From: Bacillota bacterium
GTDB lineage: Bacteria; Bacillota; Dethiobacteria; DTU022
Reading direction: 5' to 3'
DNA length: 8,432 bases
NCBI GenBank assembly: GCA_012510625.1
Contig: JAAZHP010000007.1
Coordinates: 1 to 8,432 of the forward strand
The position numbers and the translations under genes were made by a program. Shown piece by piece: positions 1 through 5,177 of this stretch. Within the stretch, counting starts at the first letter, position 1; every line of letters starts with the position of its first letter. The notes under the pieces were generated by a model. It saw only the letters and a program-made list of their open reading frames with translations, had not been told where the DNA came from and made no database searches.

Positions 1-105
1 CTTTCCCGCAATCCTTACTTATATTTATTTCCCACCAGGGAATTTATTCAGCAAATAAAGGAAATGCGAGAAATAGGCAATCCCCTTAGTTTCCCAATTC
101 TCCCT

Positions 106-132
106 AAAACCCCCTTTGAAAAAGGGGGTTTT
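106..132. repeat. Palindrome, 12-bp arms with GAA loop
   Basis: AAAACCCCCTTT (106-117) and AAAGGGGGTTTT (121-132) are perfect inverted repeats separated by GAA. A related imperfect copy is at 199-219. Hairpins of the CCCCCTTT/AAAGGGGG kind are common dispersed intergenic repeats in bacterial genomes (from memory). With A and T tracts on both sides it could also act as a weak bidirectional terminator between the hydrolase gene and whatever lies left of the window; that role is inference. Confidence 0.7.
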
Positions 133-175
133 TAAACAGCTATCCCCGTGCATTTATTGTTTTCAACCTGAGGGC

Positions 176-190
176 GAAGCCCAAGGCTTC
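176..190. repeat. Small GAAGCC/GGCTTC hairpin
   Basis: GAAGCC (176-181), loop CAA, GGCTTC (185-190) form a 6-bp hairpin, flanked by GGGC on the left. It sits between the two C-rich palindromes. It is probably part of the same patch of dispersed repeats; no function can be assigned. Confidence 0.4.
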
Positions 191-198
191 CACAAACT

Positions 199-219
199 CC
201 CCCCTTTGAAAAAGGAGGG
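199..219. repeat. Imperfect palindrome related to 106-132
   Basis: CCCCCCTTT (199-207), loop GAA, AAAGGAGGG (211-219) pair with one mismatch. The centre (CCCCTTTGAAAAAGG) is shared with the element at 106-132. It is followed by a GGGGGG run and an A9 tract (231-239). The second copy within 100 bp supports a repeat family rather than a chance hairpin. Confidence 0.6.
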
Positions 220-268
220 CCGGGGGGTTTAAAAAAAAAGAGGACTTAATAAAAGGCTGTTGCCGGTG

Positions 269-297
269 AAAAAGTTGGGCGGCCTCATGGACCGCCC
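269..297 (-). terminator. Candidate terminator of the LysM hydrolase gene
   Basis: Read on the minus strand, GGGCGGTC (297-290) can pair with GGCCGCCC (284-277) through eight pairs including one U-G, with loop CATGA, followed by AAC and a T5 run (273-269). It lies about 70 nt past the hydrolase stop codon. The hairpin is also a diverged member of the GGGCGG...CCGCCC TACA repeat family found at the right end of the window, so termination would be a secondary use of a repeat. Confidence 0.4.
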
Positions 298-301
298 TAC
301 A
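277..301 (+). repeat. GGGCGG...CCGCCC palindromic repeat, diverged copy
   Basis: GGGCGG (277-282) and CCGCCC (292-297) flank a CCTCATGGA centre and are followed by TACA. This is the left-hand copy of the family seen at 8176-8200, 8238-8263 and 8408-8432, all in the same orientation. A few bases of similarity extend upstream (TTGCCGGT versus TTGCTTTCCGGT). Confidence 0.6.
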
Positions 302-365
302 GACAGCTGCCGCGCGAAAACTCCATTATAGAAAAGCGGCGCTACGACTCTATTTATTTTTAGGT

Positions 366-1133
366 TTAACGGAAAAAGACATGGTTTCCGATAACGGTGG
401 TCACCGGCTGCATCCGCACCCACTGGTTGTTCGTCTTGGCCGGATTGTAGAATCCCGTTGCTCCATTGGAGGGATCCCAGCCGTTGAGCGCATCCTGCAC
501 CGCGCGGTTTGCGCTTTCACTGGCCGGAAGATTAATCCTGCCGTCCTGCACCGGCGAATACTGGTAGAAACCTCCCCAGACCTGCAGGATCACACCCCGG
601 ACCGTGTTCGGATAGCGGCTGTCTTTGACGCGGTTTAGCACCGTTGCAGCAACTGCCACCTGCCCTACATAGGGTTCCCCCGCCGCTTCGGCGTGAACCA
701 GGCGGGCAAAGAGGTCCAGATCCGCATTGGACAGGGACACTCGTCCGCCCCGCGAAACTGGAGAACTCCCACCGCCGGCCGGGATGGTCAAAATCTGTCC
801 CGGATAAATCAAGTTGGGATTGGCCAGGTTGTTCGCCTGCGCAATCGCAGCTGCGGTTGAGCCGTATTTTTGGGCAATCCGCCAGAGGGATTCTCCCCGG
901 GCCACTTTGTGCTTATTCGGTATCGACAACTTTTGTCCGCTGTAGATCAGGTTGGGATTGGCCAGGTTATTGGCCTCCGTTATAGCCGCGACCGTAGTGT
1001 CGTATTTTTGGGAGATAAGCCATACCGTTTCACCCGGGACTACGGTATGACTCAGCGCCGCTTCAACTACCCCCGAGCCGAGCAGCAGAAGAGCCATCGC
1101 CATGAGCAAAACTCTTTTGAATGGTTTGAACAT
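366..1133 (-). CDS. Secreted LysM-LysM-SleB/CwlJ cell wall hydrolase
   Basis: A 255-residue exported peptidoglycan hydrolase. Residues 1-26 are a signal peptide: basic start (MFKPFKR), hydrophobic core (VLLMAMALLLLGSG), likely cleavage near VEA-A. Two LysM peptidoglycan-binding domains follow, about 28-72 and 75-118, nearly identical in their second halves (NNLANPNLIY). After a Gly/Ser linker, residues about 137-255 form a Hydrolase_2 (SleB/CwlJ) domain with the hallmark ARLVHAEAAGEP segment, where Glu149 is the expected catalytic glutamate, and a GFYNP motif near 227-231. SleB-family enzymes are lytic transglycosylases that cut cortex or vegetative peptidoglycan. The ATG is preceded by GAGGAGG (1149-1143) with a 9-nt spacer. 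The gene has its own promoter and a c-di-AMP riboswitch, so it is probably a wall-remodelling enzyme lowered at high c-di-AMP. Whether it acts on spores or vegetative wall cannot be told from sequence. Confidence 0.95.
   Translation of the reverse strand: MFKPFKRVLLMAMALLLLGSGVVEAALSHTVVPGETVWLISQKYDTTVAAITEANNLANPNLIYSGQKLSIPNKHKVARGESLWRIAQKYGSTAAAIAQANNLANPNLIYPGQILTIPAGGGSSPVSRGGRVSLSNADLDLFARLVHAEAAGEPYVGQVAVAATVLNRVKDSRYPNTVRGVILQVWGGFYQYSPVQDGRINLPASESANRAVQDALNGWDPSNGATGFYNPAKTNNQWVRMQPVTTVIGNHVFFR
813..968 (-). repeat. DNA-level duplication within the two LysM domains
   Basis: GTTGGGATTGGCCAGGTT occurs identically at 813-830 and 951-968, exactly 138 nt (46 codons) apart, in frame, encoding NLANPNL in each LysM domain. 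Flanking bases are also similar. This points to a tandem domain duplication that is young or kept similar by gene conversion. Confidence 0.75.
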
Positions 1134-1151
1134 TAAGTAAAACCTCCTCTT

Positions 1152-1265
1152 TTCCGCCTCCGGGGTTAGCTGGCGGGTTAGGGACGGGAGTTATCCCCTC
1201 GCATTAAAAAAATGCGATTCACCCCAGGTTCCGGTTTCCCCGTAGTTTCCATTCGGCGTTATGTT
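1152..1265 (-). promoter_or_regulatory. c-di-AMP riboswitch (ydaO/yuaA class)
   Basis: The minus-strand leader carries the conserved blocks of this class in order: GCCGAAT (1257-1251), GGGGAAACCGG, CTGGGGTGAATC (ending near 1217), a variable hairpin CGCATT/AATGCG (1216-1200), GGGGATAACTCCC, CCTAACCCGCCAGCTAACC, and CCGGAGGCG. A short outer stem can form between CGCC (1258-1255) and GGCG (1158-1155). The class binds c-di-AMP and normally turns expression off; cell wall hydrolases and potassium transporters are its usual targets, which fits the LysM/SleB gene 20 nt downstream. No intrinsic terminator lies between the aptamer and the start codon, and the Shine-Dalgarno (1149-1143) lies only a few bases beyond the outer stem, so control may be translational (inference). 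Confidence 0.93.
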
Positions 1266-1272
1266 AAGAACG

Positions 1273-1301
1273 ATTATAGATAAAAAAAATAAGCCTGGCA
1301 A
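1273..1301 (-). promoter_or_regulatory. Sigma-A promoter for the riboswitch/hydrolase transcript
   Basis: On the minus strand a TTGCCA -35 box (1301-1296) is followed by exactly 17 nt and a perfect TATAAT -10 box (1278-1273). Transcription would begin around 1265-1266, just upstream of the first conserved riboswitch block. The -35 box lies in the loop and 3' arm of the yraN terminator, and its T8 tract forms most of the spacer. Confidence 0.8.
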
Positions 1302-1312
1302 ACAGGCCTATT
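1282..1312 (-). terminator. Intrinsic terminator closing the ylxM-yraN cluster
   Basis: On the minus strand AATAGGCCTG (1312-1303) pairs with CAGGCTTATT (1297-1288), ten pairs with one G-U, loop TTTGC. The T tract continues to 1282. It lies about 107 nt after the yraN stop and is the only clear terminator between yraN and the hydrolase gene. Confidence 0.8.
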
Positions 1313-1323
1313 CAAGCTCTAAA

Positions 1324-1343
1324 ATAATCTTTGTTAAGATTAT
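1324..1343. other. AT-rich hairpin after yraN
   Basis: ATAATCTT (1324-1331), loop TGTT, AAGATTAT (1336-1343) is a perfect 8-bp inverted repeat. Next to it TAACAT/ATGTTA elements (1345-1359) form a second small dyad. A minus-strand TATAAT is present at 1344-1339 but lacks a good -35 box. The stretch could be an operator, an mRNA 3' structure or simply AT-rich spacer; I cannot decide. Confidence 0.3.
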
Positions 1344-1418
1344 ATAACATTATGTTAACATCTTATCATTTTTAGACTTTCTCGCGCAGATGGTAAATTA
1401 GGAGAAGTTCCGTTAATA

Positions 1419-1787
1419 TTATCCGATAATGCCCCGGTAATGGCGGAGGCTGTTCAGGGCCATGCTCTTTCGATCCATCAGCACCGCTATGAGGTCGAAG
1501 CGGCAGGCAAGCTCGCGGCCAAAGCGCGACTGCATGTAGAACCGGGCGGTTTTTTTCAGGCGGTTAAGCTTCTCCGGGGTGACGGATTCCGCAGGAATGC
1601 CGAATGAACTTCCTGTACGGGTGCGCACCTCAATGAAAACCAGGGTGCTGCCTTGATAAGCGATGAGATCAATCTCGCCGTAAGGACTGCGGAAATTAGC
1701 CTCGGCTACCCGGTATCCCCTGCGCTGCAGGTAGCTTCGGGCAGCTTCTTCTCCCGCCCTTCCCACCTGCTGGCGCCGCCGGGTCAA
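1419..1787 (-). CDS. yraN: YraN/UPF0102 family predicted nuclease
   Basis: A 122-residue protein of the YraN (UPF0102) family, related in fold to Holliday-junction resolvase-like PD-(D/E)xK nucleases. Visible family motifs are GRAGEEAA (9-16), GEIDLIA (37-43) and FIEVRTR (51-57), which hold the presumed metal-binding Asp and Glu; Arg stands where other PD-(D/E)xK nucleases have Lys, as in several YraN proteins. Length is normal for the family. The start is TTG, overlapping the rnhB stop in TTGA, with an AAGGAGAG ribosome binding site just upstream; this argues for translational coupling. The rnhB-yraN pairing is the usual Firmicute arrangement. The biological role of the family is not settled; DNA repair or recombination is the common guess. 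Confidence 0.93.
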   Translation of the reverse strand: MTRRRQQVGRAGEEAARSYLQRRGYRVAEANFRSPYGEIDLIAYQGSTLVFIEVRTRTGSSFGIPAESVTPEKLNRLKKTARFYMQSRFGRELACRFDLIAVLMDRKSMALNSLRHYRGIIG

Positions 1788-2578
1788 GAGAGCTCTCCTT
1801 CCCGGCTGCCGCAGCTGCGAAAAGAGCGGCGGTGTTCCGGACAGGTCCCGCAGCGGGCCAGGGCCAGGAGGTGCTCCCGCGTAGCGTAGCCCTTATTCCG
1901 GTCAAAGCCGTATTCAGGGTAGCGCCGGTGCAGATCGAGCATGATCCGGTCCCTGGTCACCTTGGCCACCACCGAGGCGGCGGCAATGGAAAGGGAGAGG
2001 GCGTCGCCTCCCGGGATAGCTTTCTGCGGCATGTCCATATCTCGAATGGGAAAACCGTCCACCAGCACCACTTCGGGCCTGGGAGAAAGTTCCGAAAGAG
2101 CACGGCGCATAGCCTGCATGGTTGCTCCGAAAATGTTAAGCCGGTCAATCTCAGCAGCCGAGCATATGCCCACGGCGCAGCCCAGCGCAATTTCCCGGAT
2201 GCGATCATAGAGCTCTTCCCGCCGCGCCGCGGTAAGCTTCTTGGAGTCATTAAGATAGTGAATCACTGTTCCCGGAGGCAAGATCACGGCAGCGGCTACT
2301 ACCGGGCCGGCCAGGGGGCCCCTCCCGGCTTCGTCGACCCCGGCAATAAGCCTAATCCCCTGCCTGTAGAAAAGATTTTCTTCACCGAGCATTTTATGTA
2401 AACGGCTCTCTTCCCTCCGCCGGGTCTCTTCCCGGCGCAGCCAGCGCTCCAGCAGAAGGCGTGCTCCCCGGCGCCGGTCTGACTGCAGCAGTCTCTTCTC
2501 TTTAGAGCTCAGCCGGCCGCGCTTCTCCAGGTATGCAGCCAGCTCTTCCAAAGTCATCCTGTTGAAAAGCATTTTCAT
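1784..2578 (-). CDS. rnhB: Ribonuclease HII
   Basis: A 264-residue RNase HII, which nicks DNA at embedded ribonucleotides and removes RNA from RNA-DNA hybrids. The core begins at GVDEAGRGPLAGP (80-92) with metal ligands Asp82 and Glu83; Asp174 in LVDG and Asp210 in KVTRD complete the DEDD site. NDSKKL (110-115) and GYATREH (230-236) are also typical. The basic, helical N-terminal 70 residues match the extension seen in Bacillus-type RnhB rather than the shorter E. coli form. The ATG at 2578 has GGAGAAGGGGG directly upstream; a second in-frame ATG two codons later is possible. A 39-nt palindrome separates it from rbgA, so it may be less tightly coupled to upstream genes than its neighbours. 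Confidence 0.96.
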   Translation of the reverse strand: MKMLFNRMTLEELAAYLEKRGRLSSKEKRLLQSDRRRGARLLLERWLRREETRRREESRLHKMLGEENLFYRQGIRLIAGVDEAGRGPLAGPVVAAAVILPPGTVIHYLNDSKKLTAARREELYDRIREIALGCAVGICSAAEIDRLNIFGATMQAMRRALSELSPRPEVVLVDGFPIRDMDMPQKAIPGGDALSLSIAAASVVAKVTRDRIMLDLHRRYPEYGFDRNKGYATREHLLALARCGTCPEHRRSFRSCGSREGELS

Positions 2579-2594
2579 CCCCCTTCTCCCGGCC

Positions 2595-2633
2595 AGTTAG
2601 TTAACTCGGTGCCAGGCACCGAGTTAACTAACT
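2595..2633. repeat. 39-nt near-perfect palindrome at the rbgA stop
   Basis: AGTTAGTTAACTCGGTGCC (2595-2613) and its exact reverse complement (2615-2633) flank one central A. The core GGTGCCAGGCACC with AACTCGG/CCGAGTT flanks resembles a dispersed palindromic repeat I recall from several Firmicute genomes. On the minus strand the element supplies the last codon (AGT) and the TAG stop of rbgA. No T run follows, so it is not a classic terminator; the RNA would nonetheless form a very stable hairpin between rbgA and rnhB. Confidence 0.9.
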
Positions 2634-3461
2634 TGGGGGTTCTTCCAGGGTAAGGCGGCCCAGGTTTCCTGTTCCGTAATCGCGCAGTAAAATCGTCGCC
2701 GCGCGGTCGAGATCAATCTTTCCTTGCGGAAGAAGGCAGCCGCGGGCGGTCCCGATTTGACGAAGCATGGCCTCGGGAGCAGCCTGCTGCAGCCCGTCAT
2801 AGCGCCGCTGCAGCCGCGCCACTTCACCCCGTTCCAGGCAAAGGCGAAGCAGCCAGATTGCCGTCTGCTGGGGGTCAACTCTGCCCGGCGGCAGCGCTCC
2901 GATTGCCGCCAGCGGATAAATTGTTTCCGGTGAAAGGAGAGGCGGCAGGACGCCCGGTGTGTCCAGGAGCTCTACTCCGGGTATCAGCCTGAACCACTGC
3001 CGCCCCCTTGTAATGCCGGGCTGATCGCCGGTTCGGGCTGCCGACCTGCCGGCGAGATAATTGATCAGGGTAGATTTACCCACATTGGGAATTCCGACAA
3101 TCACGAGGCGCAGCGGTCTTTTCAAACGGCTGCGGCGAAGCCGCCGCCCCTGGGTTTCAAGGCAGTTTAAAAAGGATCTGAGAGTCCGGGGCAGGTGCAC
3201 GCTTGAGAGCATGGCCTGAACCCCGCTCTCCTGGAAATATAAAAGCCACCGGGAGTTCACTTCATCTTCTCCCCGGTCGGCTTTATGCAGCAATATCAAT
3301 CTCTCTTTATGTCTACAGAGACGGAGGAGCTCCGGGTTGCGGCTGCTCGCGGGAGCCCGCGCGTCGATCAGCTCAGCTACAAGGTCAACCAGCCCCAGGT
3401 CCTCTTCAAGCCGGCGCATGGCTCGAGCCATGGTCCCGGGGTACCACTGGGTACTCTTCAA
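2628..3461 (-). CDS. rbgA: Ribosome biogenesis GTPase RbgA/YlqF, with unusual motifs
   Basis: A 277-residue circularly permuted GTPase of the RbgA (YlqF) family, which drives late 50S subunit assembly. Permuted motif order is visible: G4-like HKAD (59-62), then G1 GIPNVGKS (123-130), G2 Thr151 in GDQPGIT, G3 DTPG (167-170), and a C-terminal domain ending GRLTLEEPPS, which matches the usual RbgA end. Two positions depart from the family. The N-terminal WFPGHM motif is WYPGTM, so Thr10 replaces the catalytic-histidine equivalent (His9 in B. subtilis). The guanine-specificity NKxD has His for Asn. Both are clear in the DNA (ACC and CAT codons). G1 and G3 are intact and the frame is open, so this is not an obvious pseudogene. 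The start overlaps the lepB stop (ATGA). Confidence 0.93.
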   Translation of the reverse strand: MKSTQWYPGTMARAMRRLEEDLGLVDLVAELIDARAPASSRNPELLRLCRHKERLILLHKADRGEDEVNSRWLLYFQESGVQAMLSSVHLPRTLRSFLNCLETQGRRLRRSRLKRPLRLVIVGIPNVGKSTLINYLAGRSAARTGDQPGITRGRQWFRLIPGVELLDTPGVLPPLLSPETIYPLAAIGALPPGRVDPQQTAIWLLRLCLERGEVARLQRRYDGLQQAAPEAMLRQIGTARGCLLPQGKIDLDRAATILLRDYGTGNLGRLTLEEPPS

Positions 3462-3991
3462 TTGGCTGCCGCCTTGCCAACGAGTAATTTTGTTTCTCCG
3501 GGAGGCCAGAAAACCAGGCAGGCCCGCCCCTTGATCCGTTCCATGGAAACAAGCCCGACCCGCGGATCCCGGCTGTCCATACTGTCCCGGCGGTGGTCTC
3601 CCATCAGAAAAAAGTAATGCGGAGGGATTTCCACGGGACCGTAATCCTGGTAATCGGTTTGACCCATCAGGTAAGGTTCTTCCATAAGAACGCCGTTGCG
3701 ATAAACCTTTCCGCCGCGGATCTCGATGGTGTCGCCACCGACTCCGATGACCCGCTTGATGAAGTCTCTTCCTGTATGACTGTCAAAAACCACGATATCA
3801 CCGCAGTCCGGTTCACGGAAGCGATATGAGATCTTGTCTACAATCAGCCTGTTGCAATCATCAAGGGTGGGATACATCGATTTGCCGTCGACAACAAATA
3901 CCTCGATGATAAAGAAGCGGATCAGCAAGGCCAGAGCGACCGCAACGGCAATAGAGCGGATCCATTCCCAGGTCTCTCTTGAAAAGCTCAT
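3458..3991 (-). CDS. lepB: Signal peptidase I
   Basis: A 177-residue type I signal peptidase, which removes signal peptides on the outer face of the membrane. One N-terminal transmembrane helix spans roughly residues 11-33. The catalytic serine is Ser38 in GKSMYPTL (box B), and the general base is Lys79 in RDFIKRVIG (box D). Box E is GDHRRDSMDSR (131-141). Size and single membrane anchor match Gram-positive S26A enzymes rather than the larger E. coli form. GGAAGGATGG lies upstream with a rather long spacer. The gene sits between rplS (21-nt gap) and rbgA (4-nt overlap), and it complements ffh in the same cluster by acting at the end of the export route. Confidence 0.97.
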   Translation of the reverse strand: MSFSRETWEWIRSIAVAVALALLIRFFIIEVFVVDGKSMYPTLDDCNRLIVDKISYRFREPDCGDIVVFDSHTGRDFIKRVIGVGGDTIEIRGGKVYRNGVLMEEPYLMGQTDYQDYGPVEIPPHYFFLMGDHRRDSMDSRDPRVGLVSMERIKGRACLVFWPPGETKLLVGKAAAN

Positions 3992-4012
3992 GCAATAACG
4001 CCATCCTTCCTT

Positions 4013-4357
4013 TTAATAGCGGATCTCGCGTATCCTCGCCGCCCGGCCTGTCCTCCGTCGCAAATAATATAGCCTGGCCCGGCGGACCCGGCCCCTCTTG
4101 ACCACTTCGATCCGGCTGATGGAGGGAGCATGGACCGGAAAAATCCGTTCCACCCCGATCCCGTAGGTTACCCGGCGCACGGTAAAGGTTTCTCTCAAGC
4201 CCCGGCCTTGCCGCCTCAGAACCACACCTTCAAAAACCTGGATCCGTTCACGGCCTCCTTCAACCACCCTTACATGGACCCGTACCGTATCCCCGGGTCC
4301 AAAGGGGGGTATATCTTCTTTAAGATACTGTTTTTCAACCTCTTTTATTAAATCCAT
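4013..4357 (-). CDS. rplS: 50S ribosomal protein L19
   Basis: A 114-residue L19, which sits at the 30S-50S interface. Family blocks are FGPGDTVRV (19-27), VFEGVVLRR (41-49), TFTVRRVTYGIGVERIFPVH (57-76) and the basic RRARLYYLRRRTGRAARI tail. Length is typical. GGAGG (4371-4367) lies 9 nt before the ATG. It is preceded by an 88-nt gap after trmD, the largest within the cluster, which leaves room for leader structure and independent control of this abundant protein. Confidence 0.98.
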   Translation of the reverse strand: MDLIKEVEKQYLKEDIPPFGPGDTVRVHVRVVEGGRERIQVFEGVVLRRQGRGLRETFTVRRVTYGIGVERIFPVHAPSISRIEVVKRGRVRRARLYYLRRRTGRAARIREIRY

Positions 4358-4371
4358 TGTTTGCGCCTCCC

Positions 4372-4429
4372 TAACATGAGTTTAACATATGCTCTGTTCA
4401 TTAGAAACCGGCCCATACTACACTGCCGG
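4372..4429 (-). promoter_or_regulatory. rplS leader with hairpin and direct repeats
   Basis: The trmD-rplS gap contains a 5-bp GC stem (4408-4412 with 4425-4429, 12-nt loop) and two ATGTTA direct repeats on the minus strand (4388-4383 and 4377-4372), spaced 11 nt and adjoining the ribosome binding site. Many Firmicutes carry autoregulatory leaders before rplS; I cannot match this one to that model with certainty. No convincing promoter was found. Confidence 0.3.
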
Positions 4430-4445
4430 CAAATGCATTTTTTCC

Positions 4446-5174
4446 CTACAGTTTCATTTCCTTCAAGAGACGGCGATCTTCAGGCGAGAGTGCCGCCTTC
4501 TCGAGCAAATCCGGCCGCCGCTGCCTGGTCCGGAGCAGCGCCTGCTTCCGCCGCCAGCGGGCGATGGCTGCATGATCACCCGACAAGAGCACCGGCGGCA
4601 CCGCCATCCCCCGGAAGACAGGCGGCCTGGTATAATGTGGGTACTCCAGCAGGAAACCGCTGAAAGATTCCTCAGCCACGCTCGCCTCTTCCAAAAAACC
4701 CGGCAGCAGCCGGACCACGGCATCGACAACTACCGCCGCAGCCAGTTCGCCTCCGGTAAGAATGTAATCGCCGATGGATATTTCATCGTCCACCAGTACC
4801 TCCCTGACCCTCTCGTCAACACCCTCGTAGCGGCCGCAGATCAGCAGAAGCCGCTTCTCGCCGGAGAGCTCCCGGGCAATCTCCTGGTTAAAGGTGCGTC
4901 CCTGCGGGGTGAGCAGGATAACCCGGGCCCGGCTTCCCCCGCTGCGCTCCTGCAGGGTTTCCACCGCCTTGAAAAGGGGCTCCGGCTTGAAAACCATGCC
5001 CCTGCCGCCGCCATAGGGGGCGTCATCGACCTGGCGGTGCCGGCCGGAAGCAAAAGAGCGCAAGTCAATTATCTCTATCTCCACCAGGCCCCGTTCTACC
5101 GCCCTCCGGATCATGCTCTCGCCAAAAGGGCCCTCCAGCATCCCGGGAAAAATGGTCAAGATCTCAATCTTCAT
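4446..5174 (-). CDS. trmD: tRNA (guanine-N1)-methyltransferase
   Basis: A 242-residue SPOUT-class enzyme that makes m1G37 in tRNAs, using S-adenosylmethionine, to keep the reading frame. Recognisable blocks are VDDAPYGGGRGM (49-60), LTPQGRTF (88-95), CGRYEGVDERV (113-123) and EISIGDYILTGGELAA (131-146), which build the trefoil-knot cofactor site, then EYPHYTRPPVFRG (177-189) and VLLSGDHAAIARWR. The loop bearing the proposed catalytic aspartate (EDSF in E. coli and B. subtilis) reads EESFSGFLLEYP, so Glu169 takes the place of Asp169 and a usually conserved Gly is Phe174. The rest looks fully functional. It starts 3 nt after rimM, with GGAGCTG at the end of rimM as ribosome binding site. Confidence 0.97.
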   Translation of the reverse strand: MKIEILTIFPGMLEGPFGESMIRRAVERGLVEIEIIDLRSFASGRHRQVDDAPYGGGRGMVFKPEPLFKAVETLQERSGGSRARVILLTPQGRTFNQEIARELSGEKRLLLICGRYEGVDERVREVLVDDEISIGDYILTGGELAAAVVVDAVVRLLPGFLEEASVAEESFSGFLLEYPHYTRPPVFRGMAVPPVLLSGDHAAIARWRRKQALLRTRQRRPDLLEKAALSPEDRRLLKEMKL

Positions 5175-5177
5175 GGC

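Larger units (their letters stand above)
1..365. other. Gene-free repeat-rich intergenic region
   Basis: I see no credible coding region here. Short frames on either strand lack a ribosome binding site and any recognisable protein. The stretch holds, from left to right, an AT-rich part without clear structure (1-105), a strong palindrome (106-132), a small GAAGCC/GGCTTC hairpin (176-190), a second imperfect palindrome of the same type (199-219), and a GGGCGG...CCGCCC palindrome followed by TACA (277-301). All are typical of dispersed intergenic repeats. The hydrolase gene ends at 366 and reads into this region, so one or more of these hairpins may terminate its transcript. Confidence 0.7.

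Noticed and set aside
229..423. Minus-strand 64-codon frame at the left end
   Set aside because: Overlaps the end of the hydrolase gene and runs through repeats; no ribosome binding site or similarity to any family.
1339..1367. Second promoter around TATAAT at 1344-1339 (minus strand)
   Set aside because: The best hexamer at 16-18 nt spacing is GATAAG or TGATAA, far from a -35 consensus, and a terminator lies between it and the hydrolase gene.
1832..2401. Plus-strand frame of 189 codons opposite rnhB
   Set aside because: Antisense to intact rnhB, no family resemblance and no initiation signals.
2595..2633. Intrinsic terminator between rbgA and rnhB
   Set aside because: The stem is strong but no U tract follows on the minus strand, and the downstream genes belong to the same conserved cluster.
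2628..3461. rbgA as a pseudogene because of its altered motifs
   Set aside because: Full length, no stops or frameshifts, intact G1 and G3, conserved C-terminus and an ATGA overlap with lepB all argue for an expressed protein.
4358..4445. Independent promoter for rplS
   Set aside because: A TATGTT resembling a -10 box exists, but no acceptable -35 box is found at proper spacing.
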